Of a DNA stretch of 64,000 nucleotides, positions 26,014 to 33,347 are shown piece after piece. The stretch's first letter is position 1. The number at the start of each line of letters is the position of its first letter. Where the stretch lies: assembly GCF_014203545.1 (NCBI RefSeq), contig NZ_JACHJG010000013.1, positions 62,001 to 126,000 of the forward strand, written 5' to 3'. Position numbers and translations under genes: made by a program. The notes below the pieces were generated by a model. The model did no database searches. It saw nothing but the letters and a program-made list of their open reading frames with translations, and was not told the origin of the DNA. This stretch comes from Streptomyces netropsis. Lineage in GTDB: Bacteria; Actinomycetota; Actinomycetes; Streptomycetales; Streptomycetaceae.

Positions 26014-26680
26014 CGACAAGCACTCTCCGTATGGATTCGGCGGTGTGCACGGGGTCGTTCTGTTCCTCGACGACGGTCACCGGCAGGTCCCGGATTTCGT
26101 CCCACATGGCCTTGGCGAGGTCCGTCTGGTACCGGTGGAACTCGTCCCGGCGGGGCTGCGGGCCGTAGTACTCCAGCGGGTTGAGGTCGGCGCCCTCACG
26201 GCAGCGCTGCCAGGCCGTCTCGGGCGTCACATCCAGGTAGATCACATGACGTGGCCGGGGAAAAGAACGCCACCAGGCGAACATGGGGTTGTGGTCCGCC
26301 GCCCCGGCCAGCCGGCATTTGGCGAGGTACTTGTAGTAGTACGAGTCGACGACGGCGGGCACCCGGGGATCGGAGCGCAGCAGCTCGTCGCGGAGATGGA
26401 CGACGGCCGTCTGCACCATGGTGGTGAGAAAATCCGCCGACCATGCCTGCCCGTTGGGCGCGACCTCCCGGACGAGCTCCCGTCGCAGCCGGTTGAGCAA
26501 GGCGTGCTCGGGGGCCAGCAGCGTTCCGTCGACGGACAGCGTCCGCCATGCCGGAGCCTCCCGGCCCAATTCGGCCAGCACCGTGGACTTTCCGGCATGG
26601 TCGGGGCCCAGCAGGACGCAGAACGGCGGCTGTCCGCCGTCCGTACCACGATGGGGCCCGGCGACGGTGTCGGTCGTCAT
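26000..26680 (-). CDS. P-loop kinase (thymidylate/deoxynucleoside kinase-like)
   Basis: A 226-residue P-loop protein. Walker A is LLGPDHAGKSTVL near residue 25; VVDSYYYKYLAKCRLAG near residue 118 resembles the DRY-type substrate loop of thymidylate and deoxynucleoside kinases, and RHVIYLDVTPETAWQR is the following strand and LID start. The lid region carries Arg (PQPRRDEFHRYQ). It starts at ATG 26680, whose first bases overlap the stop of the small peptide gene (ATGA). The substrate may be a nucleoside, sugar or other hydroxyl compound; sequence alone does not decide. Confidence 0.8.
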   Translation of the reverse strand: MTTDTVAGPHRGTDGGQPPFCVLLGPDHAGKSTVLAELGREAPAWRTLSVDGTLLAPEHALLNRLRRELVREVAPNGQAWSADFLTTMVQTAVVHLRDELLRSDPRVPAVVDSYYYKYLAKCRLAGAADHNPMFAWWRSFPRPRHVIYLDVTPETAWQRCREGADLNPLEYYGPQPRRDEFHRYQTDLAKAMWDEIRDLPVTVVEEQNDPVHTAESIRRVLVDELG

Positions 26681-26757
26681 AACAGTCCCCATGCTTTGTC
26701 CAGGAGGTCGGGCACCTCGTCGTCGGACGCTCCGGTGGTCAACGCGCGCGTGGACAT
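26677..26757 (-). CDS. Small peptide gene (26 residues) leading the cluster
   Basis: An ATG at 26757 with AAAGGGGAG three to four bases upstream opens a 27-codon frame that ends in the TGA overlapping the kinase start. The product begins MSTRALTTGASDDEVP and ends DLLDKAWGLL: a polar N-half, an acidic middle and a short hydrophobic C-terminus with the only Trp. Tight translational coupling to a biosynthetic operon makes it a candidate leader or substrate peptide; alternatively it only serves coupling or attenuation. No known precursor family is recognised, and there are no Cys residues. Confidence 0.5.
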   Translation of the reverse strand: MSTRALTTGASDDEVPDLLDKAWGLL

Positions 26758-27163
26758 CCGCTCCCCTTTCTCGACGGCGCAGAGAAGGGGCGTCGACGCC
26801 TCACCGGCGCTGGTCACGATCCCCCCTCGGAACAGCAACAGCCAGCGAAACACGAACGGAACTAAGGAATTTGCGAGACTTCGGCCCCTTCGAACCGTTC
26901 GGGCCCTTCGGGTGGTCCGCCCGGCGCCGGCGCGGATGGTGCGCCGATACGCCTGTACGCCGTCGGGGGCGGCGGACACGAGCCCGCCGCAGGCGGCCTC
27001 CGTCTCCGGCGCGGGAACGACGGCGGCCGGGCGCGGGGCGGGCAGCACGGCCCGGGCCGCCGGCGCGCGCCAGGCCATCGCCGCGGGCTGACCTCGCACC
27101 GGGCTCTTTCTCGATGATCGGCTGAGCAATCGCTTGGCCGGTCCTCGGAGGAGAGATCATCAT
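26758..27163. other. Divergent intergenic region (cluster promoter side and GNAT promoter side)
   Basis: About 400 bp with no supported gene. The half nearest the peptide gene (26758-26900) is lower in GC than the surroundings (for example CACGAACGGAACTAAGGAATT near 26852-26872), as expected for a promoter region. The rest is GC-rich without gene-like codon pattern. A long minus-strand frame crosses it in phase with the 26-residue peptide, but has no start region of its own and is Arg/Pro-rich noise upstream of the peptide ATG. A GGAGGAG at 27147-27153 serves the GNAT gene. Confidence 0.4.
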
Positions 27164-27706
27164 GTGGGGATGTCTCACAACCAATCCTTTGCAGCACCGG
27201 CTGTAGTGCGGCTCCCTCGGTACACGAAGACGGAGCAGGACGAGATCCTCGGCGACGGCGACGATCCCTTCGGTGTTGCCGCGGCGGGTCTGACCTGGCT
27301 GCCCAAAGAAGAACACTTCGGCATCAGACACGGCGACCGGCTGGTGGCACACGCCGGCCTCCTACGGCTGCCTGTTGCGATCGGCGACACCCGGACCGAG
27401 GTGGTGGGCGTCGGCGGGGTGGCCGTCGCACCCGACATGCAAGGCCAGGGGCTGGCTCGGCTCGTCGTCACAGCAGCACTCGACCACGCTCGCACGATGG
27501 GTCCTCAGCACGCACTCCTGTTCTGCCGGCCTCCCCTCGTGCCGCTGTACCAGCGCCTCGGATGGCACCCGCTCGACAAGGACGTGCTCGTCGAACAACC
27601 GGAAACCCGCTTGGTGACCATGCCGCTGCGGACCATGGTGACGCCCCTGCGCGACAAGGCGCACTGGCCTTCGGGGCCAGTGCGCCTGCTCTCCCTCCCG
27701 ATGTGA
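27164..27706 (+). CDS. GNAT family N-acetyltransferase
   Basis: A 180-residue acetyl-CoA-dependent acetyltransferase. The acetyl-CoA loop is VGGVAVAPDMQGQGLARLVV (Q-x-x-G-x-A form), followed by HALLFCRPPLVPLYQRLGWH, the usual C-terminal strand with the Tyr general acid. Start GTG 27164 is ten bases after GGAGGAG; ATG 27170 two codons later is possible. It resembles AAC(2')/aminoglycoside-type and Eis-like small GNATs only in general outline; substrate unknown. It is divergent from the peptide/kinase/GH3 cluster. Confidence 0.85.
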   Translation: MGMSHNQSFAAPAVVRLPRYTKTEQDEILGDGDDPFGVAAAGLTWLPKEEHFGIRHGDRLVAHAGLLRLPVAIGDTRTEVVGVGGVAVAPDMQGQGLARLVVTAALDHARTMGPQHALLFCRPPLVPLYQRLGWHPLDKDVLVEQPETRLVTMPLRTMVTPLRDKAHWPSGPVRLLSLPM

Positions 27707-27759
27707 CGGGCCCCTGCCGCACCGGTGTCAGCACTCGCGGGGTTGGCCAAGGTCGGCGA

Positions 27760-28147
27760 CGCTGTCATGGGCGCGGCCGTGGCGGAGCGACGCGTGGTTC
27801 CCAGGTGCCATAGGAGGGTGAGGGCAGTTACGCCGGCGGCCACCAGCCCCAGTTCGGCCGGGGCAAGCCCGAACCCCTCCTGCGCCGGCGGGGCTGAGGG
27901 AGATGAGCCGGTGCTGCTGGGGGACGACGATGACGCCGACGGTCACACCCCAGACCACGGCCCAGACCAGGGCGGCGGCGAGGGCTCGGGTCGCCGGCGG
28001 GGTCAGCAGCAGAGCGAGAGCCCCGAGTGCGAGGGCGCCGGTGAGGACGCGCGCGGAGTCGTGGCGGTCGACCAGGCGCCCGGCGGCGATGTTCCCGGCC
28101 AAGACGCCGACGCCCCAGGCCAGCAGAATCAGGGTCGGGAGCGATTC
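27760..28147 (-). pseudogene. Remnant of an MFS transporter (C-terminal part, deleted and frameshifted)
   Basis: On the minus strand the frame from 28147 reads LPTLILLAWGVGVLAGNIAA then GRLVDRHDSARVLTGALALG and VPQQHRLISLSP, a clear MFS segment (loop 8-9 and following helices). After that the phase changes, and LAPAELGLVAAGVTALTLLW, the usual last helix of such transporters, appears in another frame, with about 30 residues missing between. The first about 250 residues of the transporter are absent: its 5' edge abuts the ArsR start directly. It was probably a drug exporter controlled by that regulator. Confidence 0.7.
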
Positions 28148-28441
28148 ATGGTGGAGGTGCTACGTGCGCTCGCTGATCCGGTGCGGCTGGAGATCGTCCA
28201 ACGACTCGCCGGGACCGGCGAGGAGAGCTGCAACGCCATCGGCAGCGACCTGGACGTTCACCAGACAACGCTGTCCCACCACTACCGGGTGCTGCGCGAG
28301 GCGGGCGTCACCTGGACCACCGTCAAGGGCCGGTCCAGGCTGGTGCGGCTTCGCCGCGACGACCTGGACGTCCTGTTCCCCGGCCTGCTCGACTCCGTAC
28401 TGAACGGAGCTCGCCCCGTACGTCCAGCCGCAGAAGGCTGA
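28148..28441 (+). CDS. ArsR-family helix-turn-helix regulator, probably N-terminally shortened
   Basis: A 97-residue winged-helix regulator. MVEVLRALADPVRLEIVQRL is the ArsR opening, the recognition helix is DVHQTTLSHHYRVLREAGVT, and the wing is GRSRLVRLRRDDLDV. There is no metal-binding Cys motif, as in the non-metal ArsR regulators paired with MFS transporters. The ATG at 28148 lacks a ribosome site, since the bases upstream belong to the decayed transporter, so some N-terminal residues and the promoter were likely lost in the same deletion. May be untranslated. Confidence 0.6.
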   Translation: MVEVLRALADPVRLEIVQRLAGTGEESCNAIGSDLDVHQTTLSHHYRVLREAGVTWTTVKGRSRLVRLRRDDLDVLFPGLLDSVLNGARPVRPAAEG

Positions 28442-28795
28442 CGCCCGCACCGTCGCCGCACTCGCTGTGGCCTCGCCGAATCCCTCCTGCCGACCTGCGA
28501 GGGAAGCGGCTTCCCCGTACTCGCCGAGTGCTGCCTCTGCCGAGCGGACTTCGCTGATCGCGCCCGGTCGGGCCCGGGGGCCCCTTGCGGGCGCTCTACG
28601 GATAGCGACCGGGCCATGACGCCGGGGCAGGCAGTGGGAGAGGATCCGACGATGGTCAATGCCGGCACGTACCCGTTGGAGTGTCCCCCGCCAAGGCTGC
28701 GGACTCCATGTGAGGCCTGGTGTCGCCGACGGCCGGGGACGGTGATGTCGGGCAGGACCCGGACCGTGCAGAGGCAGCCCGCAGTCGCGGGCTGC
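28442..28795. other. Intergenic region without recognised gene
   Basis: 354 bp between the ArsR gene and the endonuclease gene stop. A plus-strand frame runs across part of it with several Cys codons (for example AECCLCRADF around 28520-28550), but it has neither a ribosome site nor family resemblance and its codon third positions are not clearly biased. No hairpin or repeat stands out. Possibly decayed coding DNA linked to the neighbouring deletion. Confidence 0.3.
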
Positions 28796-29527
28796 TCAGG
28801 AGAGGGCGGTCGGTTTGCGAGGCGGCGGGAGGGCTCGGAGCAGTTCCCATAAGGAGTGCGAGCCGGATGCCCACACGGCGAGGGTGTGGCGGTCGACCAC
28901 ATGGAGGCGTTGCTGCTTGGCGAAGGCCACGGCGGGCGCGGTCACCCGGCCGTTCGTCACCATCACCGCGACGTCGGCGCCGTGGACCTGACGGGCGGTG
29001 CCGTTGAGGACCTGGAGATCCGGCGTGCCGACCGCGGAGCCGGCGAGACCGTTGCGGCGGTGTTTGCACTGGATCACCCAGCGCCGCCCGTAGGGGTCGG
29101 TGGCCTTCACATCAGCGCCCAGGTCCCCGCCGCCCCCGACCCGGACCGCGTCCGGGCAACCGTCACGGCGCATCAGGTCCCGCACCGCGTCCTCGAACCT
29201 GGAATGGTGCAGGGCGTCCAGCTGAGGCAGGCCGTACCGCAGGCCCTGCGCGCGTACCGCCTCCCACCGGGCCCTCTGCTGCTTCTGGTAGAGCCGGCCG
29301 CCGCCGGTCATCACCGCGAGCGCGCCGACGACGATCAGGATCCACCAGTGGGCCAGCAGCCAGCCGACGACCGCCACCACCAGGCCAACGGCCAAGGCCG
29401 CGGCCACGAGGAGACCGATCAGCCGGTCGCCCGCGTGTTGCCGCCGCTTGCCCGGCCTCCGGGTACGCCGCCGCGCCGGCGGGCGCCTGGTCGTCGCCGC
29501 CCGCCCTTTACGGGCGCGGGGGCTCAT
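28796..29527 (-). CDS. Mrr-like restriction endonuclease domain protein with membrane segments
   Basis: A 243-residue protein: a very basic N-terminus (about 30 residues), two adjacent transmembrane helices (about residues 35-75), and a C-terminal Mrr_cat / PD-(D/E)xK nuclease domain. The nuclease core is seen in LDALHHSRFEDAVRDLMRRD, GGGGDLGADVKATDPYGRRW (catalytic Asp) and VIQCKH (Q-x-K), then VMVTNGRVTAPAVAFAKQQ. Such membrane-tethered Mrr proteins are common in actinomycetes; they may cleave modified or foreign DNA at the membrane. No methylase is adjacent. Starts by ATGA overlap with a small membrane protein gene. Confidence 0.85.
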   Translation of the reverse strand: MSPRARKGRAATTRRPPARRRTRRPGKRRQHAGDRLIGLLVAAALAVGLVVAVVGWLLAHWWILIVVGALAVMTGGGRLYQKQQRARWEAVRAQGLRYGLPQLDALHHSRFEDAVRDLMRRDGCPDAVRVGGGGDLGADVKATDPYGRRWVIQCKHRRNGLAGSAVGTPDLQVLNGTARQVHGADVAVMVTNGRVTAPAVAFAKQQRLHVVDRHTLAVWASGSHSLWELLRALPPPRKPTALS

Positions 29528-29733
29528 CGGCTGGCCTGCGTGACGCCGCTGGCGAGCTGACCCAGGATCTCCAGGATTCCCTGACCGACCGGGGTGGGAG
29601 CGAGCAGGACGCCCAGCGCCAGGACGATGACGACGGTCATCTTCTCGTCGAAGCGGCTACGGGCCTCCGTACGCCGGCGCAGCCGGAAGAAGACGATGAC
29701 CGCGAGCAGCACAGCCACGTTGATGGTCAGCAA
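29524..29733 (-). CDS. Small membrane protein coupled to the Mrr-like gene
   Basis: A 69-residue protein with two hydrophobic helices: LTINVAVLLAVIVFFRL at the N-terminus and MTVVIVLALGVLLAPTPVG in the middle, joined by a basic loop RRRTEARSRFDEK. It starts at TTG 29733, preceded by an AGGGGGGG run about eleven bases upstream, and its TGA overlaps the ATG of the endonuclease gene. No family recognised. The coupling suggests the pair works as a membrane complex. Confidence 0.6.
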   Translation of the reverse strand: MLTINVAVLLAVIVFFRLRRRTEARSRFDEKMTVVIVLALGVLLAPTPVGQGILEILGQLASGVTQASR

Positions 29734-29995
29734 CTGCCTACGCCCCCCCTGCACACCTGACCGACATTCCAGTGTGGGTGGCAAGGCGCCACCCCAGCCT
29801 TCTTGTGTACCGGGGCCCCAATGATGTTGTAAGCGGGTTGTCAGCGAATGGCACAAAGCCATCGGACCTGGCCGAATACCGTGCGGCCGGGCGTGCCCCA
29901 CTGCCTGGGGTGTCAGCCGGAGCGCCGCGCGGGTAGGCCGCGATGGCCACGGTCGGCGCGGAGAGCCGGTCGGGCACCGGGCGCCTTGGGCGCCG

Positions 29996-31579
29996 CTACG
30001 GGCGCGCCGCGCCCGAGCCCGTGCGGGCCGACGAGTCCGCTTCCGTCAACGCGCGAGTGAACCCGTGGCGAGGAGCCGCCAGCACCCGCGTCGCGTCGCC
30101 CTGTTCGACGATCTCGCCGCCGTCCAGGACCGCGATGCGGGTCGCGAGGGCCGCCGTGTCCAGGTCGTGGGTGACGAGGACGAGCGCCGGGCCGTCCGCC
30201 TCGCGGGTCAGGTCGGTCAGCAGCCGGAGGATGCCGCGGCGGGTGACCGTGTCGAGGCCGGAGGTGATCTCGTCGCAGATCAGCACCCGGGGCCGGGCGA
30301 GCAGTGCCCGTGCGAGTGCGGCGCGCTGGAGTTCGCCCCCGGAGAGCCGGCCGGGCGGCCGCCGGGCGTGTTCCTCGCTCAGCCCCACCCTGGCGAGGAG
30401 CGCGCGGGCCTCCTCCTCGGCCGCGCGCGGCCCGATGCCGCGCAGCCGTACGGCCGTACGGGCCACCTGGTCCAGCACGGGCCGGTACTCGTCGAAGGCG
30501 GCCCGCGCGTCCTGGAAGACGTACTGCACCGCCGCCAGTTGGGCCCGGCTGCGGCGCCGCAGGCTGCGGGGCAGGGGGGAGCCGTCGAGGCTCACGACCC
30601 CGTCGTACGTGGAGTGGAGCCCGGCGAGGCACCGGGCCAGGGTGGTCTTGCCGCTGCCGGAGCGGCCCACGACGGCCAGGCACTCGCCCGCGCGGAGCGT
30701 CAGGGAGGCGCCGCGGAGCAGATCACCGGTGCCGCGGTGGCGCGCGGTGACGCCTGACGCGGCGAGCAGCGGAGGCCCCGACGACACAGGCGGCGGCGTA
30801 CCGGCGGCGTCCCGAGGCGCCGACGCCGCCTTCTCCTCCCCGTACAAGAGCTCACGCGTCCATGGATGCCGGGGCGCGGCCCACACGTCCTCCACCGCCC
30901 CCGACTCGATCACCCGCCCCTCCCTCATCACCAGCACCTCGTCGGCCAGCTCGCGCACCACGGCCAGGTCGTGGCTGAGCAGCACGACCGCGATGCCCTG
31001 CCCGGCGACCGCGGCCAGCTCGGCGACGATCCGGCGCTTGGTGAGGGCGTCCTGGCCCGTGGTCGGTTCGTCCGCGACCACCACGCGGGCGCCCAGCAGG
31101 AGGGCCTGGGCCAGCACCACGCGCTGTTGCTGGCCGCCCGAGAGCTGGTGCGGGTAGCGCGCCAGGACCGACCGGCCGTCGGGGAGTTGTGCCGACGCGA
31201 GGGCCGCCAGCACGCGCTCGCGCGCCGCCGCGCCGCGTGCCCGGCGGGGCAGGGAGCGGACGCGGTCACGGGCGATGTCGCGCAGGAGGGCGCCGACGCG
31301 GCGGGCCGGGTTCAGGACGGACGCCGGGTGCTGGGGTACGTACCCCACGAGCCCCTCGGCGACCCGTACGTCACCCGTGACCCGCGCACCCGCCGGGTAC
31401 TCGCCGAGCAGCGCGAGGCCCGTCGTCGTCTTTCCGCTGCCGGACGCCCCGACGAGCGCCGTGACCCGGCCGGGCCGGGCCGTCAGGTCCACGCCGTCGA
31501 CGACGGCGCGGCCGTCGATCTCGACCCGGAGTCCTCGGATCTCCGCCCCGGGACCGGGTCCGTTCGCCGCCTTGCTCAT
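29996..31579 (-). CDS. Fused double ATPase of a peptide/nickel-type ABC importer
   Basis: A 527-residue protein that joins two ABC ATPase domains, equal to DppD-DppF or NikD-NikE in one chain. Domain 1: Walker A ALVGASGSGKTTTGLA, signature LSGGQQQRVVLAQALL, Walker B VVVADEPTTGQD. Domain 2 (from about residue 270): AVVGRSGSGKTTLARC, signature LSGGELQRAALARALL, VLICDEITSGLD. It powers uptake by the two permeases upstream and starts by ATGA overlap with the second. In metallophore systems such as Cnt this pair energises metal-complex import; substrate here is inferred from context. Confidence 0.9.
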   Translation of the reverse strand: MSKAANGPGPGAEIRGLRVEIDGRAVVDGVDLTARPGRVTALVGASGSGKTTTGLALLGEYPAGARVTGDVRVAEGLVGYVPQHPASVLNPARRVGALLRDIARDRVRSLPRRARGAAARERVLAALASAQLPDGRSVLARYPHQLSGGQQQRVVLAQALLLGARVVVADEPTTGQDALTKRRIVAELAAVAGQGIAVVLLSHDLAVVRELADEVLVMREGRVIESGAVEDVWAAPRHPWTRELLYGEEKAASAPRDAAGTPPPVSSGPPLLAASGVTARHRGTGDLLRGASLTLRAGECLAVVGRSGSGKTTLARCLAGLHSTYDGVVSLDGSPLPRSLRRRSRAQLAAVQYVFQDARAAFDEYRPVLDQVARTAVRLRGIGPRAAEEEARALLARVGLSEEHARRPPGRLSGGELQRAALARALLARPRVLICDEITSGLDTVTRRGILRLLTDLTREADGPALVLVTHDLDTAALATRIAVLDGGEIVEQGDATRVLAAPRHGFTRALTEADSSARTGSGAARP

Positions 31580-32367
31580 GACCGTCCTCTCCTTTTGGCC
31601 AGCCCCGCGTCGAACAGCAGATTCGTTCCGACGGACAGGGCCACGATCAGCGTTGCGGGGACCACCACCGCCCACGGCGCCACGAACAGTCCGGTGCGGT
31701 TGCGGTCGACCATCACCGCCCAGTCGGCGGTGTCCGCTTCGACGCCCACCCCCAGGAACGCGGCCGTCGCGACCAGGTACAGCGCGCCCGTCAGCCGGAC
31801 GCCCGCGTCGGCGGCGAGCGTGCGCGCCATCGAGCGCCCGACGTACCCGGCGGCCATCCGCCACCAGGTCTCGCCCTGCATGCGCAGGGCCTCGACGGCG
31901 GGGCGGGACGCGGCCTCGGCGGCCTGCGCCCGGACGATCCGTGCCGCGTCGGGCACGGTGACGAGTGCCACGAGCAACGCGAGCCCGGTGGTCCCCGGTT
32001 GCAGGGCCGTCGCGACCAGGAGCACGAGAAGCAGTGAGGGGACGGCCAGCAGCACATCCAGGGGGCGCATCAGGGCCTCCTCCAGCCACGGCCGGTGGGT
32101 GAGCGCGGCCGTGAGACCCACCGGCAGGGCCACCGCGTACGCCAGTGCCGTCGCCGTGAGCGACACGAGAACGACGGACCGGCCGCCGAGCAGCACCTGG
32201 CGCCACACGTCCCGGCCCACGAAGTCCGTGCCGAGCCGGTGCCCGTCGCCGAGGGTGAAGGACGTGCCGCGCGCGCCCGCCTCGCCCGCGAACCAGGGGC
32301 CCAGCAGGGCGAGGAGCAGCGGGATCCCCACGATGACCGCGCCGGACAGAAAGCGGTGGTGCCTCAC
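31576..32367 (-). CDS. ABC transporter permease (DppC/NikC-like)
   Basis: A 263-residue inner-membrane permease of the Dpp/Opp/Nik class with about six transmembrane helices. The family opening, GTDFVGRDVWRQVLLGGRSV (normally LGTDxxGRD), and the EAA-like loop EALRMQGETWWRMAAGYV are present. GTG 32367 overlaps the stop of the first permease (GTGA). Together with it the protein forms the membrane channel of the importer. Confidence 0.88.
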   Translation of the reverse strand: MRHHRFLSGAVIVGIPLLLALLGPWFAGEAGARGTSFTLGDGHRLGTDFVGRDVWRQVLLGGRSVVLVSLTATALAYAVALPVGLTAALTHRPWLEEALMRPLDVLLAVPSLLLVLLVATALQPGTTGLALLVALVTVPDAARIVRAQAAEAASRPAVEALRMQGETWWRMAAGYVGRSMARTLAADAGVRLTGALYLVATAAFLGVGVEADTADWAVMVDRNRTGLFVAPWAVVVPATLIVALSVGTNLLFDAGLAKRRGRS

Positions 32368-33347
32368 GCCGCCACCCCCGACCGGGGGGCGAAGCGGCGC
32401 GCGACCAGGTCGGCCGCCAGGTTGAGCACGACGGCGACGAGGCCGAAGACCACCGCGAGGCCCTGCACCACGGGGACGTCGCGGGCCGCGACCGCGTCCA
32501 TGAGGACCGTGCCGAGGCCGGGGACGACGAACAGCGCCTCGACGACGATCACACCGCTGAGCAGCCAGTCGACGGTCCGGGCGAGTTGCTGGGCGGCGGG
32601 GGCGACGGCGTTGGGCAGGGCGTGGGCGTAGCGGACGCGGGCGCCGGAGACGCCGTACCGGCGGGCCTGGGCGGTGTACGGCGCGGCCAGCGCGTCGATC
32701 ATGCCGGCCCGTACGAGCCGGCTGAGGGAGCACACCGGGCGGGCCAGCAGCACCAGGACGGGCAGGACCAGCACCGCCGGGTGGGCGAGCAGGTCGGTGC
32801 CGTAGCCGACGGCGGTCGGCGGCAGCCAGCCCAGGCGCAGCGCGAAGACGGTCACCAGCAGTACCCCGAAGGCGAATTCGGGCACCGCGTACACCGCGAG
32901 CGTCAGCGAGCTGACGGCCCGGTCCACGGGCCCGCCCTCGCGCCGGGCACCCAGCACACCGAGGCCGACGCCGAGGGGTACCAGCAGCGTCACGGTGAGC
33001 GCGGCCAGCAGCAGCGTGGGCCCGAAGCCGTCGGCGAGGGCGGAGGTGACGGGGCGTCCGGAGGCGAGCGAGACCCCGAGGTCCCCGTGGAGCAGGCCGG
33101 TGGTCCAGTCCGCGAGGCGTTCGTGGGCGGGCCGGTCCAGGTGCAGCGCCTCACGGATCGCGGCGATCCGGGCCGGGTCGGGGTCGTCGCCCGCCAGCGC
33201 CACGGCCGCGTCGCCCGGCAGTGCCTCGGTGAGCACGAAGACGAGCAGCACCACGGCCGCGGTCTGTGCGAGGCCGAGCAGCAGCCGCCGGGCGGCCCAG
33301 GAGCGCCACGGGGACGCCCCCGCGGGCCCGGGCGGGGCAGCGGTCAC
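32364..33347 (-). CDS. ABC transporter permease (DppB/NikB-like)
   Basis: A 327-residue permease with six helices. The N-terminus has the typical single helix and loop (RRLLLGLAQTAAVVLLVFVL, LPGDAAVALAG), the middle GDLGVSLASGRPVTSALADG motif shared by DppB/NikB proteins, and the EAA-like loop YTAQARRYGVSGARVRYAHA. It begins at GTG 33347, overlapping the stop of the binding-protein gene by GTGA. Confidence 0.88.
   Translation of the reverse strand: MTAAPPGPAGASPWRSWAARRLLLGLAQTAAVVLLVFVLTEALPGDAAVALAGDDPDPARIAAIREALHLDRPAHERLADWTTGLLHGDLGVSLASGRPVTSALADGFGPTLLLAALTVTLLVPLGVGLGVLGARREGGPVDRAVSSLTLAVYAVPEFAFGVLLVTVFALRLGWLPPTAVGYGTDLLAHPAVLVLPVLVLLARPVCSLSRLVRAGMIDALAAPYTAQARRYGVSGARVRYAHALPNAVAPAAQQLARTVDWLLSGVIVVEALFVVPGLGTVLMDAVAARDVPVVQGLAVVFGLVAVVLNLAADLVARRFAPRSGVAA

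Noticed and set aside
26758..27129. An N-terminal extension of the 26-residue peptide frame to 150 residues
   Set aside because: Residues upstream of the internal ATG are Arg/Pro-rich without any motif, whereas the internal ATG has its own ribosome site.
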